The notes under the pieces are model-generated. The model saw nothing but the letters and a program-made list of their open reading frames with translations. It was not told where the DNA came from and searched no databases. A stretch of DNA of 64,000 nt, taken from Bacteroidales bacterium. GTDB taxonomy: Bacteria; Bacteroidota; Bacteroidia; Bacteroidales; UBA7332. Position numbers and translations under genes: made by a program. Positions 28,324 through 35,994 of the stretch are shown in pieces (the stretch's first letter is position 1; each line of letters begins with the position of its first letter). The stretch covers positions 310,001-374,000 of the forward strand of contig JAQTZA010000001.1 in the NCBI GenBank assembly GCA_028687995.1, given 5' to 3'.

Positions 28324-28392
28324 TGCCACCAAGGCACAAAGGCTTAAATAAAAATTTCTTTGTGAATCTTTGAGACTTAGGCCTTCGTGGCA
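28324..28392. repeat. Imperfect inverted repeat in the rsgA leader
   Basis: TGCCACCAAGGC at 28324 pairs with GCCTTCGTGGCA at 28381 with one mismatch, enclosing about 45 bases that include CACAAAG/CTTTGTG. It ends 13 bases before the rsgA ATG and would fold in its 5' leader. The preceding frr terminator uses similar AAGGCGCAAAGG-type words. Confidence 0.6.
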
Positions 28393-28405
28393 AAAAACAA
28401 AAGAT

Positions 28406-29338
28406 ATGAACGGATTAGTTGTAAAAAATACGGGAAGCTGGTATCAGGTGAAAACCGAAGATAATCGCTTTATCGAATGTAAGGTGAAGGGAAACTTTCG
28501 TCTGAAAGGCATCCGTAGTACTAATCCTATTGCGGTGGGAGATCGTGTGCATATCATTATCAATCAGGAAGGAACGGCCTTTATCGATAAAATAGAGCAG
28601 CGCAAAAACTACATCATTCGACGCGCCTCAAACCTTTCGAAACAGTCGCACATTCTTGCCGCCAATCTCGACGAAGCATTGCTCATTGTTACTATCTCAA
28701 ATCCCGTCACTTCCACCATTTTCATCGATCGATTTCTCGCTTCGGCCGAAGCGTATCGTATTCCTGTGAAGATTATCATCAACAAGATAGATACGCTGAG
28801 CGATGAGGAAATGGAATATACCGATGCATTGATTTATCTGTACGAAAGCATTGGTTACCCTTGTCGCAAAGTATCTGCCACTCAAGGCGATGGCATCGAA
28901 GAGCTGAAAGGGGAGATCAAAGACAAAATCACACTCTTTTCTGGTCATTCTGGCGTGGGGAAATCGACGCTCATCAACATTTTGATCCCGGGAATGAAAG
29001 CTAAAACGGGTAGCATATCCGATTATCACCAAAAAGGAATGCACACCACCACCTTTTCTGAGATGTTTGAAGTGCCCTCGGGCGGCTATATCATCGACAC
29101 GCCGGGCATCAAAGGGTTTGGCACCATCGACTTCAAAGCTGAAGAGATCGCACACTATTTCCCCGAAATATTCGTAGTTTCACACCAATGTAGGTTCAAT
29201 AACTGCACTCACCTACACGAACCGGGTTGCGCTGTTATCGAAGCTGTAACCGAACATCGCATCAGTGAATCGCGCTACAATAGCTACCTCAACATTCTAC
29301 AAGACGAAGACGAAACCAAGTACCGTCAAAAGTTATAA
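28406..29338 (+). CDS. rsgA: Ribosome small subunit-dependent GTPase A
   Basis: A circularly permuted GTPase acting in late 30S assembly. Order seen: OB-fold N-terminus, G4 motif IIINKID, then G1 [12 protein letters not shown] and G3 DTPGIKGFG, and the zinc-binding C-terminus [15 protein letters not shown] choose the ATG at 28406 (310 aa, MNGLVVKN), since the track start at 28370 lies inside the leader inverted repeat. Confidence 0.96.
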   Translation: MNGLVVKNTGSWYQVKTEDNRFIECKVKGNFRLKGIRSTNPIAVGDRVHIIINQEGTAFIDKIEQRKNYIIRRASNLSKQSHILAANLDEALLIVTISNPVTSTIFIDRFLASAEAYRIPVKIIINKIDTLSDEEMEYTDALIYLYESIGYPCRKVSATQGDGIEELKGEIKDKITLFSGHSGVGKSTLINILIPGMKAKTGSISDYHQKGMHTTTFSEMFEVPSGGYIIDTPGIKGFGTIDFKAEEIAHYFPEIFVVSHQCRFNNCTHLHEPGCAVIEAVTEHRISESRYNSYLNILQDEDETKYRQKL

Positions 29339-29341
29339 ATA

Positions 29342-30262
29342 ATGTCGCTCTCCCTCTCCGAAAAGACAGCCCGAATCAAACAAATTGCCACCCGACTGGG
29401 TTTTGATGCCTGCGGACTAGTCGAGGCAAAACACATCGGAAACGTTGCGGAACACCATCTCCAAAATTGGCTCGACATGGGCAATCATGCCGAGATGGAA
29501 TACATGGCGAATCACTTCGAAAAACGTTGCGACCCCACTTTGCTAGTGGAAGGTGCTCGCTCCATCGTAGTCCTAGCTCTCAACTATTACCCCGAAACAA
29601 AACAAGCCGAGCATCTGCCTCAAATTGCTTACTATGCTTATGGGAAAGATTATCATGATGTGATTCGAGAGAAATTGAATCAGTTTCTACAACTCATCAA
29701 CGAAGAGATTGAGCCAACCACTGGACGAGGATTTGTGGATTCTGCACCCGTGCTCGAACGTCATTGGGCGCAACAAGCAGGAATCGGTTGGATTGGCAAA
29801 AACAATCTGCTGATTATCCCACGGATGGGTTCATTTTTTCTGTTGGCAGAATTAATCATCGATTTGGAACTTGATTACGATAAACCAATGGCAAGTCGCT
29901 GCGGAGAATGCCACCGATGCATCGATGCTTGTCCGACCAATGCACTTCAACCTCACTCACTCGATGCCCGCAAATGCCTCTCCTACCTCACTATCGAGAA
30001 ACGTGGGGAGTTTACAACTGAAGAACCTGAACATTTGCATAACCGCTTGTTTGGCTGCGATATTTGCCAAACTGTTTGCCCGTGGAACAAGTTTTCGAAA
30101 CCAACCCACGTCGCAGAGTTTAATCCTACAGCCGATATTCTCACCTACACCAAAGAACAATGGCACAAAATGGACGAAACATCTTTTCGCACTACCTTGC
30201 GCCACTCTCCTATTAAACGTACCAAATTCGCTGGAATTCAACGAAATCTAGGAAGATTGTGA
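29342..30262 (+). CDS. queG: Epoxyqueuosine reductase
   Basis: Reduces epoxyqueuosine to queuosine in tRNA, using cobalamin and two 4Fe-4S clusters. The ferredoxin-like cysteines are in CGECHRCIDACPTNAL and CDICQTVCPWN. It is 306 aa, lacking a C-terminal HEAT repeat present in some homologues. It begins 3 bases after rsgA and is co-transcribed. Confidence 0.95.
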   Translation: MSLSLSEKTARIKQIATRLGFDACGLVEAKHIGNVAEHHLQNWLDMGNHAEMEYMANHFEKRCDPTLLVEGARSIVVLALNYYPETKQAEHLPQIAYYAYGKDYHDVIREKLNQFLQLINEEIEPTTGRGFVDSAPVLERHWAQQAGIGWIGKNNLLIIPRMGSFFLLAELIIDLELDYDKPMASRCGECHRCIDACPTNALQPHSLDARKCLSYLTIEKRGEFTTEEPEHLHNRLFGCDICQTVCPWNKFSKPTHVAEFNPTADILTYTKEQWHKMDETSFRTTLRHSPIKRTKFAGIQRNLGRL

Positions 30263-30303
30263 TGTTTTTCTGATCACTTTTACTGTTTTACCCTAAGGTA
30301 ATA

Positions 30304-30375
30304 TAGCTCTGCCTATGTCATTTTTTTAAGGATCCTGCTTTACTTCTGCAAAGCTGGAGCTTCGCTTTTAACACG
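30304..30375 (+). repeat. REP-like hairpin doublet, copy R1
   Basis: Homologous to 31910-31996: both share GCTCTGCCTAYGTC, a T-run, a first hairpin around a TCCTGCTTT core and a second hairpin (GCAAAGCTGGAGCTTCGC here) followed by TTTTA. No transposase gene is directly attached. Confidence 0.7.
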
Positions 30376-30421
30376 AACGCCCCCGTCCCCACAGATTAGC
30401 CGTAGAATGGCGATGTACGTT

Positions 30422-30447
30422 AGCGGGATATACCATCCCGCTTTTTT
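30422..30447 (+). terminator. Intrinsic terminator downstream of queG
   Basis: Stem AGCGGGAT/ATCCCGCT followed by six T; its flanks recur at 32944. Confidence 0.7.
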
Positions 30448-30555
30448 AGTATTATGAGGAAACAACGTTCAGCGGAGCTAACTGTGTACCGATAACAAAT
30501 ATATTGTTTTTTCGCATTATAAACCTGCCTGCCGCAGGCAAGTGCTTATAGTATA

Positions 30556-30583
30556 GAAAAGGCGGATTAATAAAATCCGCCTT
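30556..30583 (-). terminator. Intrinsic terminator, minus strand
   Basis: Perfect stem AAGGCGGATT/AATCCGCCTT with a four-T tail on the minus strand. The same stem occurs at 46084. Confidence 0.7.
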
Positions 30584-30591
30584 GACCAACT

Positions 30592-30640
30592 TCACCTTTC
30601 TACGGCTTCATATCCGACAGGACGGAGTAGTCGCACCGCC
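30592..30640 (-). pseudogene. Gene-tail remnant ending GYEAVER
   Basis: The minus-strand frame reads AVRLLRPVGYEAVER then stop, without a gene in front. The last 18 bases recur at 33145 and 35991. I take it as the end of a gene whose body has been replaced. Confidence 0.5.
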
Positions 30641-30645
30641 ATATA

Positions 30646-31062
30646 CTAAAACACTTTTACCACCAAAAAAGCGATCAAGAAATACAATATTAAAGCACCA
30701 ATTGAACCAAAAAAGTAAGACAAAAACAATTTGCCATTTCTGTATTTATATTTAAGAAGTATTTCTTTATATTTTTCTTTATAAAAAATAAAGTAGTAAT
30801 TAATGATAAGAAATGGCAGCAAATAAGAAAGAAAGAAACTTACGAATGCGTCTATCTTTGTTCCAGGAAAAATATCAATTGGAATTATAAAGATTTTTTC
30901 AGTAATACCTAGTGTCGAAATTATAAACAAAATCAAAACTAAGTTCAAAGCCATAGCCATTGATATAAAAAGTAATGTATTTACTTTCCAATCGCTTTTA
31001 TTTTTGGGTAAAGACCTTGCTTTCGTAATGCAATCAGTCCATAATTCATAATAAATTTTCAT
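30646..31062 (-). CDS. Small membrane protein of unknown function
   Basis: A 138 aa protein with three hydrophobic helices (near residues 30-55, 70-92 and 112-137). Short charged loops with many Tyr and Lys separate them. It sits at the far end of the trail of Rhs cassettes, where immunity genes are usual, so it could be an immunity protein to a membrane-active toxin, but no toxin tip is next to it now. Low GC compared with queG supports foreign origin. Confidence 0.55.
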   Translation of the reverse strand: MKIYYELWTDCITKARSLPKNKSDWKVNTLLFISMAMALNLVLILFIISTLGITEKIFIIPIDIFPGTKIDAFVSFFLSYLLPFLIINYYFIFYKEKYKEILLKYKYRNGKLFLSYFFGSIGALILYFLIAFLVVKVF

Positions 31063-31129
31063 CTCTATATTTTATTTATTTTTTGGATGTGCTGCATCCC
31101 TAGTTTGGCGTAGCCTACTAAGGTTTGGC

Positions 31130-31176
31130 GTAGCGTCCTCGCTACGTCATTGCTAAAAGCAAGCGTCCTCGCTTGC
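31130..31176 (-). repeat. REP-like hairpin doublet, left flank of RAYT copy 1
   Basis: Two palindromes, GTAGCGTCCTCGCTAC (31130) and GCAAGCGTCCTCGCTTGC (31159), are separated by a short spacer. On the minus strand it reads stem 1, TTTTAGCAATGA, stem 2. Identical to the copy at 34009. Confidence 0.85.
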
Positions 31177-31186
31177 AAATTCAAAG

Positions 31187-31771
31187 CTAACGAATAGTTC
31201 GCATCAATCCAATTTTCTCAATCGAGCGCAAGGCAGGTATAATTTCCAACAAACACTCTTTTCCAGCATAAGCTCTTGCGCTCGAATAGAGATAATCTTC
31301 GGCAGATTCCACAATGCCTGCTCGAACAGGATTTTCGTGGATATAGTTAATCTTTTGATCGATAAACTGATTGCTATAAATAATCTCGGGATGATTTTCG
31401 TGCGTCCAGAACTGATATTTCTCGCATCGTTTGTGTCGTTTAGCTGCGAATTCAAAGATATTCAACATCCAATCTCTTCTACTTTCAGGTTCGTCCTTTA
31501 TCGCCTTCAATATTTCATTTGCCGTGAAACTCTTAAACTCACGTACAACGTCACTCAAATCCCGCGTTTCGCTTCTCGCTAACAGATGAATATGATTACT
31601 CATCACCACAAATGCGAAAATCTCCAACCCTTTATTCTTCTGGCAATAGCGCAGACTGCTTATCACAATATCCCGATAAATCTGTCGTGTAAAGATATCC
31701 ACCCATTCCACCACCTGAAAAGTCAGATAATGTAGTTCGTTCTGCTCTTTTATTTGACATCCGCTACTCAT
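31187..31771 (-). CDS. REP-associated tyrosine transposase (Y1/IS200-like), copy 1
   Basis: A 194 aa single-stranded-DNA transposase of the RAYT group. The HUH motif is in VVMSNHIHLLAR, and the nucleophilic-tyrosine helix corresponds to NPVRAGIVESAEDYLYSSAR. Intact from ATG to stop. It differs from copy 2 (34066) at 11 of 194 residues. It is flanked on both sides by palindromes of the type such enzymes act on. RAYTs are normally single-copy in a genome, so two nearly identical copies 2.9 kb apart are unusual. Confidence 0.9.
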   Translation of the reverse strand: MSSGCQIKEQNELHYLTFQVVEWVDIFTRQIYRDIVISSLRYCQKNKGLEIFAFVVMSNHIHLLARSETRDLSDVVREFKSFTANEILKAIKDEPESRRDWMLNIFEFAAKRHKRCEKYQFWTHENHPEIIYSNQFIDQKINYIHENPVRAGIVESAEDYLYSSARAYAGKECLLEIIPALRSIEKIGLMRTIR

Positions 31772-31938
31772 ATCTTAGGCTTTATATACCAACAATCACA
31801 AAGATAACGATTCTTATCTTTTATGCAAAAACGGCTTCAATCTTGTGGACTGAACCCGCGTTACTTTTCTCGCTTTGACCGTAGCCTCTACCTCAGCCAG
31901 CCCTTCGGCGTATGGCTCTGCCTACGTCGTTTTTATTT

Positions 31939-32014
31939 AAAAGCTCCTGCTTTTCTTTATATATGTGCAAAGCAGGAGCTTTGCTTTTAGAAATGACGTA
32001 GCGAGAACGCTACG
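31939..32014 (+). repeat. REP-like hairpin set, right flank of RAYT copy 1
   Basis: Three palindromes: AAAAGCTCCTGCTTTT, GCAAAGCAGGAGCTTTGC and CGTAGCGAGAACGCTACG. The last two are linked by TTTTAGAAATGA, the same spacer type as in the other doublets but with different stems. Confidence 0.82.
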
Positions 32015-32112
32015 CCAAACTGCGCTACGGTTTTGGCACGCTACGACCAACAAGGGGGGGACGCTACGCCAAACCGCGCTACGGTTTATTGCACGCTACG
32101 ACCGACTGGGGG
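32007..32112 (+). repeat. Two tandem 53-bp units
   Basis: Units 32007-32060 and 32061-32112 both begin ACGCTACGCCAAAC and contain CGCGCTACGGTTT (or TGCGCTACGGTTT) and GCACGCTACGACC. A third partial copy is at 34820-34857. Confidence 0.75.
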
Positions 32113-32844
32113 TTATTCTGAAACAACTTGAATAACATTAGAGGTAATTCTTCCCTTAAACCGATGATAACCTAGTTGGTCTAGAAACTTGGTTTCTTCT
32201 TTGAAGAGTTTATTGTTAGTTTTGTAATCAATGAGAAGTTGATATGTTGCCCTTCTCAATAATAGATAATCCAAGTTAAAGTAAAAAATCTTCTTTTCGT
32301 TTGGTGCTAAGATAACAGTATGTTTAATGAAAAAGTCATTTTCTGGATCAATTAATACATGCTCTTTCTTAATTAGTCGATATAAATTCACATCAAAATA
32401 TCTACTTGAATCTGAATCAGTATTACTTAATTTGTAATATCCTCCTAATCTCATTAAATGTTCCACAACTTCAAAAATATCTATTTTTTCTCCTGTGTGA
32501 TTTAATTGATACCGTTTTTTTATATCTGGGAGTGTAAGTCTTATATGATCTCTTACATCTCCCTTTTTAATAAAAGAATGATTTTTTTTGTTAGTATCAT
32601 CAGAGTCGCAACAATTTGCATATTGAGCCTGAATTGGAAGCCAATCATCAAACCCAATTTCATCAATTTTACAAACCAAATACAATTTCTTTGCAGTCTC
32701 ATTTTTTAAAGAGAGGATCGCTAATAAACTATCTTTATCCTGATAAGTTAGTTGCAGATTAGCACTTATTTCTTGCCCTGTTATGCTATTTTCAATGAAA
32801 ATCAGATTGAGAAATAGGAAGGTGATTATTCTAAAATTAAACAT
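32113..32844 (-). CDS. Secreted protein of unknown function in the toxin-cassette trail
   Basis: A 243 aa exported protein (signal about MFNFRIITFLFLNLIFIENSITGQ from the inner ATG at 32844; the track start at 32868 adds eight residues). The body is beta-rich and contains CKIDEIGFDDWLPI and a CC pair; no known motif. Its stop codon abuts the tandem REP units, which may have replaced its original 3' flank. Given its place behind an Imm27-like gene, it could be a periplasmic immunity protein, but this is only positional. Confidence 0.6.
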   Translation of the reverse strand: MFNFRIITFLFLNLIFIENSITGQEISANLQLTYQDKDSLLAILSLKNETAKKLYLVCKIDEIGFDDWLPIQAQYANCCDSDDTNKKNHSFIKKGDVRDHIRLTLPDIKKRYQLNHTGEKIDIFEVVEHLMRLGGYYKLSNTDSDSSRYFDVNLYRLIKKEHVLIDPENDFFIKHTVILAPNEKKIFYFNLDYLLLRRATYQLLIDYKTNNKLFKEETKFLDQLGYHRFKGRITSNVIQVVSE

Positions 32845-32943
32845 AATAAATATATTAAAATTTAGCATTTAAAAGCCATTTATATTTGTTCCAATTCCAA
32901 TCTCCTGTCGCGCCGGATATACCGCACTATGTTGTTGTACATT

Positions 32944-32988
32944 AGCGAGATTTAGCTCCGCTGATTGCTAATTGCAATCTCGCTTTTT
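32944..32988 (+). terminator. Terminator-like hairpin sharing flanks with 30422
   Basis: Stem AGCGAGATT/AATCTCGCT then five T and AGTATTAT. The other copy has the same right flank with GGG/CCC swapped in the stem. Confidence 0.55.
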
Positions 32989-33139
32989 AGTATTATTAGG
33001 ATCTTTGATCCGACAACTACTTCGGTGCGATACATTACGTCTGCAATATTACTGATTTGTTGGGAATTATTTTTCTTTTTGCATTGCAAATGCCCATAAT
33101 AACCAAGGGGCGGATCACAGATCACGCCCCGACGGTTCA

Positions 33140-33208
33140 TTATTTTTCTACGGCTTCATATCTGGGGGACGAGGGCATTTCTACCCACCACTCTTCGATA
33201 TTGTTTGC
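33140..33208 (-). pseudogene. Gene-tail remnant ending RYEAVEK
   Basis: A 23-codon open tail (NIEEWWVEMPSSPRYEAVEK then stop), preceded by in-frame stops. It shares its last codons' DNA with the sites at 30598 and 35991. Confidence 0.5.
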
Positions 33209-33260
33209 TAATTATTATAGGTATTCAACTATTTGAATTGGTATCACCAAATCTAACACA

Positions 33261-33548
33261 TTACCACACATTACCATATTTCTTCTTCACTTCAAATTTC
33301 GATAAATTTCTCAACATTGGAGGTCCACCTCCTTGCATTTCACTTTCTGTATAAATTAATTCCCAATATCTTTTATCTGCTGGGTCTTGATATAACTTTT
33401 CCCAACCACTCTCATCAACTGCAATCTCAGTCAAATATTCTGAGATAAGATTCTCAATTCTTTTACAAACATTATCAGCGTCTATTGTAGATCCATTAAA
33501 TATCCAATTGCCACGCAATTCAAATTCTTCTTCTTTAATTTGTCCCAT
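33261..33548 (-). CDS. Imm27-like immunity protein
   Basis: A 95 aa cytoplasmic protein. LRGNWIFNGSTIDADNVCKRIE, DESGWEKLYQDPADKRYWE and the QGGGPPML motif match what I know of Imm27-type immunity proteins of polymorphic toxin systems. It starts one base after the stop of a toxin-tip fragment (33550), the usual toxin-then-immunity order. It should bind and block that toxin domain. Family name from memory, not searched. Confidence 0.72.
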   Translation of the reverse strand: MGQIKEEEFELRGNWIFNGSTIDADNVCKRIENLISEYLTEIAVDESGWEKLYQDPADKRYWELIYTESEMQGGGPPMLRNLSKFEVKKKYGNVW

Positions 33549-33549
33549 T

Positions 33550-33963
33550 TTATTCTACGATTATAGTTGTTGCTCCTGTTGGTGTTTCTTGATTAGGTAT
33601 TGTAAACTCCTTAGCCCCACCAGCTGTTCTTCCATTGCCTACAAAACCTGGATTAGAACGATTTATTGGAGTGCTTATACCTGTACTAGGTGTATCAAAC
33701 TCTGTTATCCTAAATCCACTACTACTTTGTGGAATGGTTAATTTTTCTGAGAGTTGAGTTGCATTAAGACCAGCAATATCAGCAGGATCCGTTACAAAAA
33801 CATCAGGAGCATTAGGAGCCCCTAGCGTTTTACTCTCAACATTAGCAGGTACTACTCTTGCTAATCGGCTAGGAACGGGGTTTGAAATTATAGCCTTTTC
33901 AGTTGCGGCAGCACTTTTTGTCAATTTAGAAACACTTGAGATGTCTTTTGCAACTCCTTCACC
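33550..33963 (-). pseudogene. Orphan polymorphic-toxin C-terminal fragment
   Basis: About 137 codons open to the exact edge of RAYT module copy 2; the TTG start in the track is only an internal codon. The frame reads GEGVAKDISSVSKLTKSAAA, then ISNPVPSRLARVVPA, and ends in a domain containing LNATQLSEKLTIPQSS and INRSNPGFVGNGRTAGGAKE. The conserved polar residues and size suit a toxin tip (possibly Ntox10-type, low certainty). Its N-terminal Rhs part is either lost or is the fragment at 34860, on the other side of the RAYT insertion. Without a start it is probably silent. Confidence 0.62.
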
Positions 33964-34008
33964 CCTAGTTTGGCGTAGCCTACTGAAACCGTAGCGCAGT
34001 CGTTTGGC

Positions 34009-34055
34009 GTAGCGTCCTCGCTACGTCATTGCTAAAAGCAAGCGTCCTCGCTTGC
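34009..34055 (-). repeat. REP-like hairpin doublet, left flank of RAYT copy 2
   Basis: GTAGCGTCCTCGCTAC and GCAAGCGTCCTCGCTTGC, identical to the doublet at 31130, with an extra half (CCGTAGCGCAGTCG) inserted on its left. Confidence 0.85.
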
Positions 34056-34065
34056 AAATTCAAAG

Positions 34066-34650
34066 CTAAGGAATAGTTCGCATCAATCCAATTTTCTCAA
34101 CAGACCGCAAGGCAGGTATAATTTCCAACAAACACTCCTTTCCGGCATAAGCTCTTGCGCTCGAATAGAGATAATCTTCGGCATATTCCACAATGCCCGC
34201 TCGGACAGGATTTTCGTGGATATAGTTAATCTTTTGATCGATAAACTGATTGCTATAAATAATCTCCGGATGATTTTCGTGTGTCCAGAATTGATGTTTC
34301 TCGCATCGTTTGTGTCGTTTAGCAGCGAATTCAAAGATATTCAACATCCAATCTCTTCTGCTTTCAGGCTCATCCTTTATCACCTTCAATATTTCGTTTG
34401 CCGTGAAACTCTTAAACTCACGTACAATATCACTCAAATCTCGCGTTTCGCTTCTCGATAACAGATGAATATGATTACTCATCACTACAAATGCGTAAAT
34501 CTCCAACCCTTTATTCTTTTGGCAATACTGCAAACTGTTTATCACAATATCCCGATAAATCTGTCGCGTAAAGATATCCACCCATTCCACCACCTGAAAA
34601 GTCAAGTAATGAAGTTCGTGTTGCTCTTTTATTTGACATCCGCTACTCAT
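34066..34650 (-). CDS. REP-associated tyrosine transposase (Y1/IS200-like), copy 2
   Basis: A 194 aa RAYT, about 94% identical to copy 1. The HUH motif (SNHIHLLSR) and the tyrosine helix (NPVRAGIVEYAEDYLYSS) are intact; one change, Ser to Tyr in VEYAE, adds another Tyr near the nucleophile. Both copies are open, so either could be active. Confidence 0.9.
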   Translation of the reverse strand: MSSGCQIKEQHELHYLTFQVVEWVDIFTRQIYRDIVINSLQYCQKNKGLEIYAFVVMSNHIHLLSRSETRDLSDIVREFKSFTANEILKVIKDEPESRRDWMLNIFEFAAKRHKRCEKHQFWTHENHPEIIYSNQFIDQKINYIHENPVRAGIVEYAEDYLYSSARAYAGKECLLEIIPALRSVEKIGLMRTIP

Positions 34651-34706
34651 ATCTTAGGCTTTATATACCAATGCTCACAAAGATAACGATTCTTATCTTT
34701 TATGCA

Positions 34707-34812
34707 AAAGCGGCTTCAATCTTGAGGACTGAAACCGCTTTACTCTTCTCGCTTCGCGATACGTTGCCAGCCCGGAGGCTGGCTTTTAGCACGACATAGT
34801 CAGGAGACTATG
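34707..34812 (+). repeat. REP-like hairpins, right flank of RAYT copy 2
   Basis: Three palindromes: AAAGCGGCTTCA..TGAAACCGCTTT around TTGAGGAC (34707), CCAGCCCGGAGGCTGG (34767) and CATAGTCAGGAGACTATG (34795). The last two are joined by CTTTTAGCACGA, matching the other doublets although both stems differ. Confidence 0.82.
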
Positions 34813-34859
34813 CCGAACGACCGCGCTACGGTTTTGGCACGCTACGACCAACAAGGGTA

Positions 34860-35942
34860 TTAAAGGTTTGTTCCCTTTTTGACTTCTTCTTGTTTCTTAT
34901 TCATTAAAGCTTTTGTGGAACTTTCAGTGGTTTTAGCTGCACCTTTAGCTACAGTTTTTACCACTCTTTTAACATTCTCTGTCACCTTTCTGGTTATATT
35001 GTTTCCTGTCGATTTAACCACAGTTTTCATTCCACTGGTTAATCTTCCTGCATTTGTAGTTCCAACTTTTGATAAAGGATTTCCAACAAGTTTCGAGGAT
35101 AACTTTCCAGCCGCTTTGTTTACGGTCAAATCAATAGCAGTGTTTTTTATAACATTGATAGGATTTGTTTGGAATTCTGTTTTCAAGCCTTCTTTTGATG
35201 TAGTTACTTTAACCGTATTGCTTATAGCAGTTGCTCCAACTTTAATTAAAGTTTTAGCAACAACACTTTCAACTGCGCTTGCTCCACTTGTTAATCCTCC
35301 GACAACAACTGCTGTTCCAATTGAAACAAGATTAATATTGTTTGTCCACGGGCTTTCTGAACCCGTGGCGTAATTAGCTGCCACTTGCTCTCCATAATCT
35401 ACTACTCCTCCAGCAAATGCCCCAAACGCATTATCAATTCCAAAAACTCTCCCGTCTGGGTCTGTATTTAGTACTGTATTATTTCCACACATTGAGTATG
35501 GACTCAAGTCATAGTCGTTCTCTACCTCTGGATCAGGAGTCTGAAACCTACCAATTGCCGGATAATACTGCCTCCAAACAATATCATACGTATCATACCC
35601 ATGCATCTCGATAAACTCCTTGCCGTTGTATTTTTTATTCTGCACCGAAGCTCCTGTGCCTTCTGTCCAAGGTAATCCCGAAGCATAATATTGTGTTTTT
35701 TGCACCGTGGTATTTGTATTCGCATACCAAACTTCGCGATTATCACCCGTGTGGTCTTTCCTGTAATAATAATACATGCTCACAGGACTGCTTGGATGCA
35801 GATAACCCTCGGCATTATACACTTTATCTAAGTCAATAAAGTTAGGATCTTGTGAATCACGGCTTCTGTCGTATTCAAAATTATCAACAAAAGCTGTTCC
35901 AGTGAGCGATCCTACCAAATCCCATCGTCCACTAGTATTGAT
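34860..35942 (-). CDS. Orphan Rhs core/tip cassette, N-terminally truncated
   Basis: About 360 codons, open from just after a stop at 35943. It repeats the last part of the Rhs core of the gene at 36454: YRKDHTGDNREVW, TQYYASGLPW, KYNGKEFIEMHGYD and the end marker SMCGNNTVLNTDPDG, then a different C-terminal tip of about 210 residues. That tip has hydrophobic and basic stretches (KVTENVKRVVKTVAKGAAK) but no recognisable nuclease motif, and ends exactly at the RAYT module, so the toxin domain may be cut off. No signal or N-terminus: a stored cassette usable by recombination with the main rhs gene. Confidence 0.75.
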   Translation of the reverse strand: MNTSGRWDLVGSLTGTAFVDNFEYDRSRDSQDPNFIDLDKVYNAEGYLHPSSPVSMYYYYRKDHTGDNREVWYANTNTTVQKTQYYASGLPWTEGTGASVQNKKYNGKEFIEMHGYDTYDIVWRQYYPAIGRFQTPDPEVENDYDLSPYSMCGNNTVLNTDPDGRVFGIDNAFGAFAGGVVDYGEQVAANYATGSESPWTNNINLVSIGTAVVVGGLTSGASAVESVVAKTLIKVGATAISNTVKVTTSKEGLKTEFQTNPINVIKNTAIDLTVNKAAGKLSSKLVGNPLSKVGTTNAGRLTSGMKTVVKSTGNNITRKVTENVKRVVKTVAKGAAKTTESSTKALMNKKQEEVKKGTNL

Positions 35943-35994
35943 TTACAACGCATTATCTATGTAACGCCAAATCTGATACATTACGGTCATCTTT

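Larger units (their letters stand above)
30263..30645. other. Intergenic scar region at the left edge of the accessory island
   Basis: No complete gene. It holds a REP-like doublet (30304-30375), a plus-strand terminator (30422), a palindrome CTGCCTGCCGCAGGCAAG near 30523, a minus-strand terminator (30559) and a short gene tail encoding GYEAVER (30592-30640). Confidence 0.7.
31098..32112. mobile_element. RAYT/REP module, copy 1
   Basis: A unit made of left hairpins (31098-31177), the RAYT transposase gene, and right hairpins plus a 53-bp tandem duplication (to 32112). Bases 31098-31875 match 33963-34754 closely. The right end touches the stop codon of the neighbouring minus-strand gene. Confidence 0.72.
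31772..32112. other. Intergenic: right arm of RAYT module copy 1
   Basis: No gene. It holds the upstream region of the transposase, degenerate hairpins (31827-31860), a REP doublet (31939-32014) and two tandem 53-bp units. Confidence 0.7.
32869..33260. other. Intergenic scar region between cassette genes
   Basis: No complete gene. It contains a plus-strand terminator (32944-32988) whose flanks match 30422-30460, a GGGGCG hairpin near 33107, and a gene-tail remnant on the minus strand (33140-33208). Confidence 0.65.
33963..34859. mobile_element. RAYT/REP module, copy 2
   Basis: Same layout as copy 1: left hairpins, transposase gene, right hairpins ending ACGACCAACAAGGGTA directly before the stop codon of the orphan Rhs gene. 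The left edge coincides with the truncated toxin tip, so the module lies within a former Rhs cassette or between two. Confidence 0.72.

Noticed and set aside
28697-29155. 152 aa minus-strand ORF
   Set aside because: Lies wholly antisense to rsgA, whose motifs are intact.
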